From an uncultured Oscillibacter sp. (GTDB taxonomy: Bacteria; Bacillota; Clostridia; Oscillospirales; Oscillospiraceae), in assembly GCA_910588005.1 (NCBI GenBank), contig CAJUQM010000030.1, forward strand, positions 1 through 34,380: a DNA stretch of 34,380 nucleotides, given 5' to 3'. How positions within the stretch are numbered: the stretch's first letter is position 1; each line of letters begins with the position of its first letter. The translations under genes and the position numbers were made by a program. The notes under the pieces are model-generated. The model saw nothing but the letters and a program-made list of their open reading frames with translations, did no database searches and had not been told where the DNA came from. This document shows positions 7,545 to 15,615 of the stretch, piece by piece.

Positions 7545-7573
7545 GTATAGGAAAAATGGCCGGAGGCAATACT
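7545..7573 (+). promoter_or_regulatory. Sigma-F/G-type promoter of sigG
   Basis: Plus strand: -35 GTATA (7545-7549), exactly 15 bases, -10 GGCAATACT (7565-7573). This fits every constrained position of the Bacillus sigma-F consensus (GYATA, N15, GGHNANHHT). It lies about 50 bases before the sigG ATG. Confidence 0.7.
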
Positions 7574-7622
7574 GAATTCAGACGGTTTCACCGCATAAAA
7601 GGCAGTGGAGGAATACGGTTTT

Positions 7623-8396
7623 ATGCAGGGAAAAGTGGAGATCGCGGGGGTCAACACCTCGAAGCTCAAAGTACTGAAAAACGAAGAGACCATGGCGCTG
7701 CTGCGCCGGACCAAGGAGGGCGACCAAGAGGCCCGCCGCCAGCTGATCGAGGGAAATCTCCGGCTGGTGCTGTCCGTCATCCAGCGCTTTTCAGGCCGGG
7801 GCGAGAACGCCGACGACCTCTTCCAGGTGGGCTGTGTGGGACTGATTAAGGCCATCGACAACTTTGATATCACGCAGCCGGTAAAATTTTCCACCTACGG
7901 CGTGCCCATGATTATCGGCGAGATCCGCCGCTATCTCCGGGACAACAGCGCCATTCGTGTAACCCGCAGCATGCGGGACACGGCCTATCGGGTGCTCCAG
8001 GTACGGGACCGGCTGCTGGCGGAGTCCCAGCGGGAGCCAACCGTGGAACAGATTGCCAAGGAACTGGACATCCCCCGGGAGGATGTGGTATTTGCCATGG
8101 ACGCCATCATGGACCCGGTGTCCCTCTATGAACCGGTGTACTCCGACAACGGCGGAGACACCCTCTGCGTCATGGATCAGGTGCGGGACACCAAAAACAC
8201 CGACGAGAACTGGACGGACCGCATCGCCCTGAAAGAGGCAATGAAACGGCTGGACCCACGGGAACGGCGCATTTTATCCCTGCGGTTTTACGAGGGCAAA
8301 ACCCAGATGGAGGTCTCCGCCGAGGTGGGGATCTCCCAGGCTCAGGTCTCCCGGCTGGAAAAAGGGGCCATCAACACCATCAAGAAAAACATCTGA
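7623..8396 (+). CDS. sigG: Forespore sporulation sigma factor SigG
   Basis: RNA polymerase sigma factor for late forespore genes. The 257-residue protein is very close to Bacillus SigG along its length. It has the N-terminal signature KVEIAGVNTSKLKVLKNEE, region 2 with DDLFQVGCVGLIKAIDNFD, VKFSTYGVPMIIGEIRRYL, region 3, and region 4 ending GISQAQVSRLEKGAINTI. I start at the ATG at 7623, which gives the usual length; a GTG at 7605 in the same frame would add six residues and overlaps the GGAGG site, so it is less likely. Transcription is probably by sigma-F in the forespore, then by its own product. No spoIIGA or sigE is in the window. Confidence 0.95.
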   Translation: MQGKVEIAGVNTSKLKVLKNEETMALLRRTKEGDQEARRQLIEGNLRLVLSVIQRFSGRGENADDLFQVGCVGLIKAIDNFDITQPVKFSTYGVPMIIGEIRRYLRDNSAIRVTRSMRDTAYRVLQVRDRLLAESQREPTVEQIAKELDIPREDVVFAMDAIMDPVSLYEPVYSDNGGDTLCVMDQVRDTKNTDENWTDRIALKEAMKRLDPRERRILSLRFYEGKTQMEVSAEVGISQAQVSRLEKGAINTIKKNI

Positions 8397-8403
8397 AGCA
8401 TCT

Positions 8404-8431
8404 GAGGCGGGGTCCATATGGGCCTCGCCTC
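8404..8431 (+). terminator. Probable terminator of sigG
   Basis: A 12-bp stem with two G-T pairs (8404-8415 with 8420-8431) and an ATAT loop, eight bases after the sigG stop. It is followed by CTTCTATCCC, a poor T-run, so it may be leaky. Confidence 0.55.
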
Positions 8432-8483
8432 CTTCTATCCCATCAATTTTGTGTGAACAGCGTACAGGTATGGCGAAAAAAAT

Positions 8484-8512
8484 TTGACCCGCTGTTAATT
8501 TCAATGTATAAT
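8484..8512 (+). promoter_or_regulatory. Sigma-A promoter of the PaaI-like thioesterase
   Basis: -35 TTGACC (8484-8489), 17-base spacer, -10 TATAAT (8507-8512), near consensus. The predicted start of transcription is near 8519. A 25-codon reading frame begins at 8522, almost at the transcript end, and its stop overlaps the thioesterase start. Confidence 0.85.
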
Positions 8513-8595
8513 AGCAAAAAAATGTTCCGCCTAAATGGAACTCATGTACCGCAACGGCGCTTTGACACAGGGACCGTAAGAGGAGGATTTGCCAG

Positions 8596-9009
8596 ATGAT
8601 CGATTTTGAGAAAATTGTGGAATACCGCAACAAGCGCAACCGCTTTGCCCGCAAGCTGGGCATCGTGGTGGAGTCCATCTCCCCCGGTACTGCCCGGGTG
8701 GTAAAAACCATTGGGGAGGACGACCTGAACCCCCTGGGCCTGGCCCACGGCGGGGTCTATTTCACCCTGGCGGACTCCGCCGCCGGCTCCGCCATGGTGT
8801 CCAAGGGTTACGCGGCGGTAACCATGAACGCCAGCTATAACTTTTTCCGCGGCGCCGCAGTGGGGGACATTGTGACAGCCGAGGCAACGGAGGTCAAATC
8901 CGGAAAAACCATCTGCGTCTTTGACGTGCGGGTCACTAACCAGAAGAGTACACTGCTGGGTACGGGAACGTTTACCTTCTACCAGCTGGAGGAGAAGATC
9001 GAATTCTGA
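8596..9009 (+). CDS. PaaI-family hotdog thioesterase
   Basis: A 137-residue single hotdog-fold protein. The motif NPLGLAHGGVYFTLADSAAG (residues 45-64) is the family's central helix with the HGG and the Asp60 that act in thioester hydrolysis. The best-known member, PaaI, hydrolyses phenylacetyl-CoA derivatives; the acyl-CoA substrate here is unknown. The ATG has AGGAGG upstream. The gene has its own near-consensus promoter and a strong terminator, so it is monocistronic. Confidence 0.88.
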   Translation: MIDFEKIVEYRNKRNRFARKLGIVVESISPGTARVVKTIGEDDLNPLGLAHGGVYFTLADSAAGSAMVSKGYAAVTMNASYNFFRGAAVGDIVTAEATEVKSGKTICVFDVRVTNQKSTLLGTGTFTFYQLEEKIEF

Positions 9010-9015
9010 GAACCT

Positions 9016-9043
9016 GGGGCGGCCTGCGGCCGCCCCTCGTTTT
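9016..9043 (+). terminator. Terminator of the thioesterase gene
   Basis: Stem GGGGCGGCC/GGCCGCCCC (9016-9024 with 9028-9036), three-base loop, then TCGTTTT. The T-run overlaps the stop codon of the convergent small gene. Confidence 0.9.
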
Positions 9044-9296
9044 ATGACCGCTCCAGGCTCTCCAGCAGCTCCGCCGCCCGGCGGTCCAGCTTCGTCTCCC
9101 GCCGCCCCAGGAAGCGGCGGAGGGCCTTGCTGCACGCGCAGCTGGCCCGCAGGTTTCGCAGGCTTCCATCATTTTTTCTGAACTTTCCCAAGTCAATGAC
9201 CCGCTGGAGCTGCATCATGTGGACCTCCTGTGACCAGCGGATGATGTCCAGAACCTCATTCCAGGGGACCTCTTCGTTTACGCGGTATTTTTGCAT
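9042..9296 (-). CDS. Small protein of unknown function, 84 residues
   Basis: I do not recognise this protein. It is mostly helical in character, with MQKYRVNEEVPWNEVLDIIRW at the start and a strongly basic C-terminal half (RRFLGRRETKLDRRAAELLE). It contains two neighbouring cysteines (CACS) and no membrane segment. The ATG at 9296 has GAGGTGG just upstream, and an extended -10 promoter lies about 45 bases before it, so it is probably a real gene. It converges on the thioesterase gene. The basic helical character would suit a nucleic-acid-binding protein, which is a guess only. Confidence 0.65.
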   Translation of the reverse strand: MQKYRVNEEVPWNEVLDIIRWSQEVHMMQLQRVIDLGKFRKNDGSLRNLRASCACSKALRRFLGRRETKLDRRAAELLESLERS

Positions 9297-9339
9297 AATT
9301 CCCACCTCAATATTTTGTAATCAAAACCGGCTTATTTTT

Positions 9340-9348
9340 ATTATACCA
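9340..9348 (-). promoter_or_regulatory. Extended -10 promoter of the 84-residue gene
   Basis: Minus strand TGGTATAAT: a perfect -10 TATAAT (9340-9345) with the TGn extension. No good -35 is seen at 16-18 bases. The AT-rich stretch upstream, up to about 9460, holds no gene I can see. Confidence 0.65.
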
Positions 9349-9465
9349 GCATCATCCCCAATAGCTATATTCAAAATTCTATTAGATTTTTCATCAAAAG
9401 TCTATATTGGAAATTTCTAATGGTTTTTTCTCATGGAAAATCTCATGAAAATTTTCATAGTAAAT

Positions 9466-9490
9466 GCCCGGAGCGCATCGCGCTCCGGGC
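9466..9490 (-). terminator. Terminator hairpin after glnS
   Basis: Stem GCCCGGAGCG/CGCTCCGGGC (9466-9475 with 9481-9490), five-base loop, directly after the glnS stop codon. The plus strand has GTTTTCC after the stem, the minus strand ATTTACTA, so it may work in both directions. Confidence 0.7.
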
Positions 9491-9497
9491 GTTTTCC

Positions 9498-11195
9498 TTA
9501 TTTCTTAAAGCTGTCCTTCAAGCTCACGCTGCGGTTGAATACCAGATGCCCCGGCCCGGAGTCCCTGTTGTCCAGGCAGAAGTACCCCAGCCGCATGAAC
9601 TGGAAATTCGCCGGGGCCACAGCCTCTCCAAGGCCCGCCTCCACCTTGCAGCCGGTGAGGATCTCCAGGGAGTTGGGGTTCAGGCAGTCGATAAAGTCCT
9701 TATCCGCCGCGTCGGGGGCGGCGTCGGAAAACAGGTTGTCGTAGAGCCGCACCTCTGCATCCACGGCGGTCTCCGCGTCCACCCAATGGATCGTGGCCCC
9801 CTTCACCTTCCTGCCATCGGCGGGATCACCGCCCCGGCTGTCGGGGTCATACTGGCACAAAACCTCCGTCACGTTCCCCGCCTCGTCCTTGACGCAGCCG
9901 GTGCATGTGATGAGATAGGCCCCTTTCAGGCGGCACTCCGGGCCGCCCGGGTAGAGCCGCTTATACTTGGGCACCGGCGTCTCCAGGAAGTCATCGGCCT
10001 CGATCCACAGCGTTCTGGAAAAGGCCACCTCCCGGGTACCGGCGGCGGGGTCGACAGGGTTATTCTCCACAGTAACGGTCTCCCGCTTGTCCTCCGGGTA
10101 GTTGGTAATGGTCAGCTTGATGGGCCGCAGCACCGCCATGACCCGCTCCGCCGTCTCGTTCAGATCCTCCCGAAGGCAGTGCTCTAAAAAGCCGTACTCC
10201 ACAATATTGGCGGATTTGGCCACGCCGATGCGCTCACAGAAGTTCCGGATGGACCGGGGCGTATATCCCCGGCGGCGCAGGCCGCACAGGGTAGGCATCC
10301 GGGGGTCGTCCCAGCCGGAGACCCGGCCCTCCTCCACCAGGCGCCGGAGCTTGCGCTTGCTCATCACCGTGTGGTCGATGCCAAGGCGGGCAAACTCGAT
10401 CTGCCGGGGCTTGGCGGGCAGGTCGCAGTTGTCCACCACCCAGTTGTACAGGGGACGGTGGTTCTCAAACTCCAGAGAGCACAGGCTGTGGGTGATGCCC
10501 TCCAGCGCGTCCTGAATGGGATGGGCAAAATCATACATCGGATAGATACACCACTGATCCCCGTAGCGGTGGTGGGGCAGGTGGTTAATGCGGTAGATCA
10601 CCGGGTCCCGCATATTGAAATTGCCGGAGGCCAGGTCAATCTTGGCACGCAGAGTCATCGCCCCATCGGGGAACTCCCCGTTTTTCATCCGTTCGAAGAG
10701 ATCCAGACTCTCCTCAACCGGGCGGTCCCGGTAGGGGCTGCGGGCGGGCACGCCCACGCTGCCCCGGTACTCCTTGAACTCCTCCGGACTCAACTGGCAC
10801 ACGTAGGCCAGGCCCTTTTTAATCAGTCCCACCGCCTGGCGGTAGTCCTCGTCAAAGTAATCGGAGCCGTAGAAGAACCGGTCTCCCCAGTCAAAGCCCA
10901 GCCAGTGAATATCCTCCTTGATGGCCTCCACAAACTCCTCGTCCTCCTTGGTGGGGTTTGTGTCGTCCATCCGCAGGTTGCAAAGGCCGCCATACTTCTC
11001 GGCGGTGCCAAAATCAATGGTCAGCGCCTTGCAGTGGCCGATGTGCAGATAGCCGTTCGGCTCCGGCGGAAACCGGGTATGCACCGTCATCCCGGCATAC
11101 TGTCCGCCGGGGGCAATGTCCTCTTCAATAAAAGCATGGATGAAGTTGCGGCCCTCCGCCGCCTCCTCCTGCGTGGTTTTTATCTCTTCTGCCAT
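9498..11195 (-). CDS. glnS: Glutaminyl-tRNA synthetase
   Basis: Class I aminoacyl-tRNA synthetase that charges tRNA-Gln with glutamine. The 565-residue protein contains the first ATP-binding motif in PPEPNGYLHIGHCKALTIDF (HIGH), the second in VMSKRKL, the NCDL and LRRRGYTP segments of the catalytic core, and the C-terminal beta-barrel anticodon-binding part. Length and similarity are those of bacterial GlnRS. The ATG has GGGAGG upstream. It has its own consensus promoter at 11231-11259. Its presence suggests that Gln-tRNA is at least partly made directly rather than only through the GatCAB route; the window does not show whether that route also exists. Confidence 0.96.
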   Translation of the reverse strand: MAEEIKTTQEEAAEGRNFIHAFIEEDIAPGGQYAGMTVHTRFPPEPNGYLHIGHCKALTIDFGTAEKYGGLCNLRMDDTNPTKEDEEFVEAIKEDIHWLGFDWGDRFFYGSDYFDEDYRQAVGLIKKGLAYVCQLSPEEFKEYRGSVGVPARSPYRDRPVEESLDLFERMKNGEFPDGAMTLRAKIDLASGNFNMRDPVIYRINHLPHHRYGDQWCIYPMYDFAHPIQDALEGITHSLCSLEFENHRPLYNWVVDNCDLPAKPRQIEFARLGIDHTVMSKRKLRRLVEEGRVSGWDDPRMPTLCGLRRRGYTPRSIRNFCERIGVAKSANIVEYGFLEHCLREDLNETAERVMAVLRPIKLTITNYPEDKRETVTVENNPVDPAAGTREVAFSRTLWIEADDFLETPVPKYKRLYPGGPECRLKGAYLITCTGCVKDEAGNVTEVLCQYDPDSRGGDPADGRKVKGATIHWVDAETAVDAEVRLYDNLFSDAAPDAADKDFIDCLNPNSLEILTGCKVEAGLGEAVAPANFQFMRLGYFCLDNRDSGPGHLVFNRSVSLKDSFKK

Positions 11196-11230
11196 GGGTG
11201 TCTTCCTCCCTTTGCCTTACATAGGGTTTT

Positions 11231-11259
11231 ATTATATCGAACACCGCCGCAAATTGCAA
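11231..11259 (-). promoter_or_regulatory. Sigma-A promoter of glnS
   Basis: Minus strand: -35 TTGCAA (11254-11259), 17-base spacer, -10 TATAAT (11231-11236). The expected leader is about 28 bases, too short for a T-box. Confidence 0.85.
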
Positions 11260-11273
11260 GAGATTCTGCGAAA

Positions 11274-11522
11274 TCAGCCGTTGAGCCAGTCGTCTATTAC
11301 CTCCCGGGCGGTAGCGGGCGTCACACTGCCCGCCATCAACACCTCCAACAGCATCTGAATATGCCGCTGGGAGCTGGTGATATCCGGGATCATCTCCGTC
11401 TCTTCACCACACCGCACCTGGAGTCCATAGCTCTCCCCCAGTCCCTCATGTTCCTCTGCCAGAAGATAATAGCATACCGCCTCTCCGCGGCACTCAGACT
11501 GACCAAACAAAACTTTCCGCAC
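11274..11522 (-). CDS. DUF6514-like small protein
   Basis: An 82-residue protein resembling the DUF6514 family of Clostridia, recognised from the pattern CYYLLAEEHEG, YGLQVRC, MIPDITSSQRHIQMLLEVLMAG and the end TPATAREVIDDWL. The function is unknown. The GTG start at 11522 is chosen because AGAGGT lies six bases upstream; an ATG 45 bases further upstream would lie inside the inverted-repeat element at 11551-11628 and has no clear ribosome binding site. The family call is from memory of its pattern, so moderate. Confidence 0.65.
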   Translation of the reverse strand: MRKVLFGQSECRGEAVCYYLLAEEHEGLGESYGLQVRCGEETEMIPDITSSQRHIQMLLEVLMAGSVTPATAREVIDDWLNG

Positions 11523-11550
11523 ACAACGACCTCTTTTCACAAAAAAATAT

Positions 11551-11628
11551 GGCCCTGCTTGAAACATGGGAGATACTCAGCGGTCAAAAAATCCGTTCCG
11601 GGCATCTCGGCATTTTTCAAACAGGGCC
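11551..11628 (-). repeat. 78-bp inverted-repeat element, likely also a terminator of the comEC-holA-rnmV operon
   Basis: The arms GGCCCTGCTTGAAACATG (11551-11568) and CATTTTTCAAACAGGGCC (11611-11628) are inverted copies with 16 of 18 positions matching. They resemble the ends of the 165-bp element at 22531-22695. On the minus strand the second arm is followed by ATATTTTTTTG, so transcripts coming from rnmV would fold into a long hairpin followed by seven U: a terminator. No coding capacity. Confidence 0.65.
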
Positions 11629-11702
11629 GTTAAAAGTATACCACTCCACATGGGCCGTTTTCTGTCGAATTCTGTCGCCGTTTCACAATTTTCCTATCCC
11701 AA

Positions 11703-12311
11703 TTATACATCTCCCTCTCCGGCACTGCTCCCAAGAACCGTCTCCAGCTCCTCCCGGCTGTACAGCAAATTCAGCGCCTCCAGCAAACCGTTGGCCGTCA
11801 GGTGCTCCGGCAGGTCCAGCTGTTTCAGCAAGGCTTCGCGCCGGGAGACGCTGTTCTGTCCGCCGGTGAGACCCAGCTCAAAAAGATCCGCCTTAGTGAG
11901 GGGGACTCCGGCGGGCGGCGCCTCTCCGCCGTCCAAAAAAGTAGCCCCAGCCCGGCGAAGCGCCTCTATCAAAACCTCCGGACGCATGCCCTCTACGCCA
12001 AGCTTCCCCTCCTTTCCGGAGCGCCGCTTGCGGCGCTCCTTGCCTTGCACATCAGGAATATAGGCCTGCTTGACCCGGTCTTTCGGCAGCGCGCCCTTCA
12101 AATAATTCCGGATGACAAAGCCCGCGCCGTCACTGTCCGTCAGGACGATCAATCCCTGCTTTTCCGCCAGACGGCGGAGAAAGGCCAGCTTCTCCCGGTC
12201 ATTAAACACGGAAAAGCCCCCCAGGGTGACGATCGTGGCGTCTACAACCTGAGACAAGGTGTTCTTGTCGTACCGCCCCTCCACCACAATGACCTCTTTA
12301 ATTTTCCTCAT
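11703..12311 (-). CDS. rnmV: Ribonuclease M5 (5S rRNA maturation)
   Basis: TOPRIM-domain nuclease that trims 5S rRNA precursors. The 202-residue protein starts with KEVIVVEGRYDKNTL, the TOPRIM glutamate motif, and has the DxD motif in IVLTDSDGAGFVIRNYL. The later KADLFELGLTGG and the C-terminal helices match the family. It is slightly longer than Bacillus RnmV (186 residues), with a basic insert KERRKRRSGKEGK. The ATG overlaps the holA stop codon (ATGA). It is the last gene of the xre-comEC-holA-rnmV operon. Confidence 0.9.
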   Translation of the reverse strand: MRKIKEVIVVEGRYDKNTLSQVVDATIVTLGGFSVFNDREKLAFLRRLAEKQGLIVLTDSDGAGFVIRNYLKGALPKDRVKQAYIPDVQGKERRKRRSGKEGKLGVEGMRPEVLIEALRRAGATFLDGGEAPPAGVPLTKADLFELGLTGGQNSVSRREALLKQLDLPEHLTANGLLEALNLLYSREELETVLGSSAGEGDV

Positions 12312-13363
12312 CTGCGCACCGCTCCCAGGCGTACCAGCAGCAGCTTCAGCTCTCCCGCAGCGTCAACGCCCTTTTCACTCTTCATCCGGCGGTCCAAAAC
12401 CTGACACATCTGCACCGCCTCAGCGCACCAATCCGCCGTAGTCCGTCTGGCGGCGGACAGCAGGAGCTTTGCCGGATAATCGGACCGCATGTCCCACAGC
12501 TCCATCAGCCAATACTTATCATGCCCGCTGTCAATGGCCAGCCGGGCAGTGTAGATCCGGCGCAGCTGGCCTCCCAGGGCCGCCAGAATCACAATCGGTT
12601 CCGTCTGCATCTTCAAAAGATCCCCCAGAATAGAGGAGGCCCGGTCATAGTCCCCCTGGAGCACCGCGTCAGACAGCCGGAACACCTCCGCCGAGAGCAC
12701 CGGGTCTGCCACAGTGTCGATATCCTCCCTGGTAATGGACTTTCCCTTGGCATAGGCCCCGATCTTGGCGATCTCCGGCACCAACCCCGTCATCAGTCCA
12801 CCACATGTAAAAATCAGATATTCCGCCGTTTGACGGTCAATATCCTTTCCCAATGCCCGGAAGCGGCGGGCGATCCACGCCTCCAGGTCGCTGCCGCTGG
12901 CGGGGCAGAACTCCACCGCCTCCACATGGCCATCAATGGCCTTACACAGCTTTTTCATGGCCTTGTTGGGCTTATACTCCACCGTATCGTAGGCAAACAC
13001 AATGCAGCAATAGGGCGGGATGTCCTCCAACAGGGCGGTGAACCGGTCTCGCTGCTCCTCATTGAGCTTGAAGATATCAAAATCCACCGCCACCACCAGC
13101 GTGCGCTCCGCCAGCATGGGCATAGCTTCCGCCATCTCGGCGATGGCCTGGACGTTTACATCTCTCCCCTCCACCCGGTGATAGTTGAACTCCTCAAATC
13201 CGGCTGGAATCAATTTTTTTCGCAGCGCCTCCAAATAGTACTCCCGCAGATAGCTCTCTTCGCCGTAGAAGATATAAGCGCTGCCTAAAGTCCCCGCCGA
13301 AAGATCTGCTTTGAACTTTTGAAACGCCCTGTTGCTGCCGGACGCCTTTTTTCCATAAGCCAT
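12308..13363 (-). CDS. holA: DNA polymerase III delta subunit
   Basis: Clamp-loader delta subunit, which opens the sliding clamp ring. The 351-residue protein shows SAYIFYGEESYLREYYLEAL at the N-terminus, then LAERTLVVAVDFDIF, the segment TCGGLMTGLVPEIAKIGAYA, and the C-terminal collar domain with ILAALGGQLRRIYTARL. I start at MAYGKKASG (13363), with GGGAG upstream. The gap to comEC is two bases and the stop overlaps the rnmV start, so it is inside a tight operon. comEC-holA order is common in Firmicutes. Confidence 0.93.
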   Translation of the reverse strand: MAYGKKASGSNRAFQKFKADLSAGTLGSAYIFYGEESYLREYYLEALRKKLIPAGFEEFNYHRVEGRDVNVQAIAEMAEAMPMLAERTLVVAVDFDIFKLNEEQRDRFTALLEDIPPYCCIVFAYDTVEYKPNKAMKKLCKAIDGHVEAVEFCPASGSDLEAWIARRFRALGKDIDRQTAEYLIFTCGGLMTGLVPEIAKIGAYAKGKSITREDIDTVADPVLSAEVFRLSDAVLQGDYDRASSILGDLLKMQTEPIVILAALGGQLRRIYTARLAIDSGHDKYWLMELWDMRSDYPAKLLLSAARRTTADWCAEAVQMCQVLDRRMKSEKGVDAAGELKLLLVRLGAVRR

Positions 13364-13365
13364 AG

Positions 13366-15615
13366 TTACTTCTCCCGATTTAATGATAGATGGACCGTTC
13401 CGTGGAGGTCGGTCCGCCACACCACGCAGCCCTGCCGTGCCAGCCGCTCCAGGACCTCTTCCGACGGGTGCCCATAAGAGTTGCTCCCCACACTGACGCA
13501 GGCCGTCTCAGGCTGAAGGGCCTCCAGCAGCTCTTCCGATGTGGAATATCTAGAGCCGTGATGGCCTGCTATCAGGATTTCAAGATCCGGCAGGCGGTAC
13601 GCCGCCAGCAGCTGCCGCTCTGTCATCCGGTCCATATCTCCTGTAACCAGCAAGTCCAGCTCTCCAACCGCAGCCAGAACAGCCAATCCCTCTTCGTTTC
13701 CACCGCCCTCTCCCACCGGCGGATAAACGGTCAGCTCAGCGCCGCCCAGGGAAATTTTCCGGACCTCTTTCACAAACTCCGCAGACACGGCAGCCGCCTC
13801 TGCAGCACAGAGTGCAGCTTCCCGCTCCTCTCCGCCGCCGGTCTCCGGCGCCAGCACAGCCGCTATGTCCAACCGCTCCGCCAACGCGGCAATCCCAGAG
13901 ACATGGTCCCTGTCATAGTGGGTCAAAATGAGATAGTCCAACTGTCTGCAGCCTAGAGAGGCCAGGTGATCCGCCGCCGCATCTCCGGCACTAATCCAAC
14001 TGTTTCCGCTGCCGCAGTCTACCAGGGCAAACCGCCCCTCTGACGACAACAGCACACACTGCCCCTGTCCTACGTCCAGAACAAAGGCGTCTAAGTCCGC
14101 CTGACATCGCCACTGTCCCAGTTTCACTGTAGCCGCCAGCATCCCAGCGGCCAAAAGCGCCGCCGCGGCATACTTCCGGCGGGTCCGGGATTTGAGAAAA
14201 TAAGCTGTGATAAAGAGGAGATTGGCATATACCAGCCAATACTTTAAATAGGGATTGGTATAATACAACGCATGACCCGGTATCCTGGACAGCAGATGAG
14301 CCGCACGGAGAATATACGCGCTCAACACCTCAGGTACCAGTGCCGCTGCCTTGCCAAGCGGGACGTAGAGGAATCCCGCCGCCACGGACAGCAGTCCCAG
14401 CATGAACACAAGTCCCGCCGCCCAGAGACACAGCAGATTGCTCAGCGGTGAGACAAGTACTAAAATCCCAAAATACCAGGCAGTCAGCGGCGTGGTAAAC
14501 ACCAACGCACCCATAGTGGTGGAAAAGCTGGCTGCCAAAACGCGGAAAACTCTGCCCCGGCGTTTCTCACCTGTCAGAATTGCCATCAGTCTTGGCGTCA
14601 GCCACAATAGGCCCGCCATGGCGGCAAAGGACAGCTGTAAGCTCACCGCCGCGGCGGCGAAGGGGTTGTTCAGCAGAATTAAAAACAGCGCCGCAGTCAA
14701 GGATGTAACCGGATCGCTGTCCCGATGGAACAGCGGCGCCGCAACCAGCAGCGCCAGCATGATGCAGGCCCGTACCACGGAGGGACTTCCCCCGGTGAGA
14801 AGCGCGTAAAAGGCCAGCGCCGGAATCGCTGCCACCGCCGTCAGTCTCCGCCGGTGCCTCCCCGCCGCGAGGGTCACCAGCGCCAGCAAAAACCCACAGT
14901 GCATACCTGACACAGCCATCATGTGATACAGTCCCGCCTCGGACAGGGCAATCCCATCCTGCTCCGTGAGTCCGCTTTTATCTCCAGTGAGAATGGCGGT
15001 TAAAAAGCCTGCGGTCCCGCCTTGGTAGAGTTCCCCCATCTTTTCCGCCGCCGCCCTGCCCAGCCGGGCGGGCCACCAGCGCAAAGCGCCCATGGTTCCC
15101 GGGCCATATATGGCAGTTTCCCGTCCATAAGCCAAAAGAAATACGCCCTTAGAGGTAAAATTTGTAATATCCGTATCCCGGACCCTTGCGGCGCTCTGAA
15201 ATTTAACCCGGGCAGAGACCGTCTGTCCCGGCTCCAACTCCAGCAGGGACAAATCCCCGTAAAACATGGCCCGTCCATGGGAAAATCCCTCCAGCTTTAC
15301 AGCCGCCCTCGCGCCATAGTCTGTCTCCTCCGCATAGCCGCACAGGGTCATAACCGCAGGTCCCTCCGTATCCGCCATAGCCTCCATAGGCCCTTGCACC
15401 TGCCGGACATACAACCAGTTCCACCCCAGAGCCAGCGACAAAGCAGCGCAGATTATCACGCTCCGGCGGCGGACCTCCCATGGAAGATAGAACGAACCCC
15501 ACCCCAGCCCAAGGCAGACGAACGCCCCAGGCAGCAGCCACTTCAAAGGCAGCAAATACTGCGCCAAAAATATCCCCAGGGAAAACGCCCCGGTGAAAAA
15601 CGCCAGCTTTCTCAT
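13366..15615 (-). CDS. comEC: Competence DNA-uptake protein ComEC/Rec2
   Basis: Polytopic membrane protein that forms the channel for single-stranded DNA uptake. The 749-residue protein has the expected three parts: an N-terminal membrane and OB-like region (about 1-200), the Competence domain with many membrane helices and the motif HMMAVSGMHCGFLLAL, and a C-terminal metallo-beta-lactamase domain with VLDVGQGQCVLL, VDCGSGNSW, LTHYDRDHVSGIAAL and AGHHGSRYST. All metal-binding motifs are visible. Its start overlaps the stop of the upstream xre gene by ATGA. No other late competence gene is nearby, as often in Clostridia, so actual competence is unproven. Confidence 0.94.
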   Translation of the reverse strand: MRKLAFFTGAFSLGIFLAQYLLPLKWLLPGAFVCLGLGWGSFYLPWEVRRRSVIICAALSLALGWNWLYVRQVQGPMEAMADTEGPAVMTLCGYAEETDYGARAAVKLEGFSHGRAMFYGDLSLLELEPGQTVSARVKFQSAARVRDTDITNFTSKGVFLLAYGRETAIYGPGTMGALRWWPARLGRAAAEKMGELYQGGTAGFLTAILTGDKSGLTEQDGIALSEAGLYHMMAVSGMHCGFLLALVTLAAGRHRRRLTAVAAIPALAFYALLTGGSPSVVRACIMLALLVAAPLFHRDSDPVTSLTAALFLILLNNPFAAAAVSLQLSFAAMAGLLWLTPRLMAILTGEKRRGRVFRVLAASFSTTMGALVFTTPLTAWYFGILVLVSPLSNLLCLWAAGLVFMLGLLSVAAGFLYVPLGKAAALVPEVLSAYILRAAHLLSRIPGHALYYTNPYLKYWLVYANLLFITAYFLKSRTRRKYAAAALLAAGMLAATVKLGQWRCQADLDAFVLDVGQGQCVLLSSEGRFALVDCGSGNSWISAGDAAADHLASLGCRQLDYLILTHYDRDHVSGIAALAERLDIAAVLAPETGGGEEREAALCAAEAAAVSAEFVKEVRKISLGGAELTVYPPVGEGGGNEEGLAVLAAVGELDLLVTGDMDRMTERQLLAAYRLPDLEILIAGHHGSRYSTSEELLEALQPETACVSVGSNSYGHPSEEVLERLARQGCVVWRTDLHGTVHLSLNREK

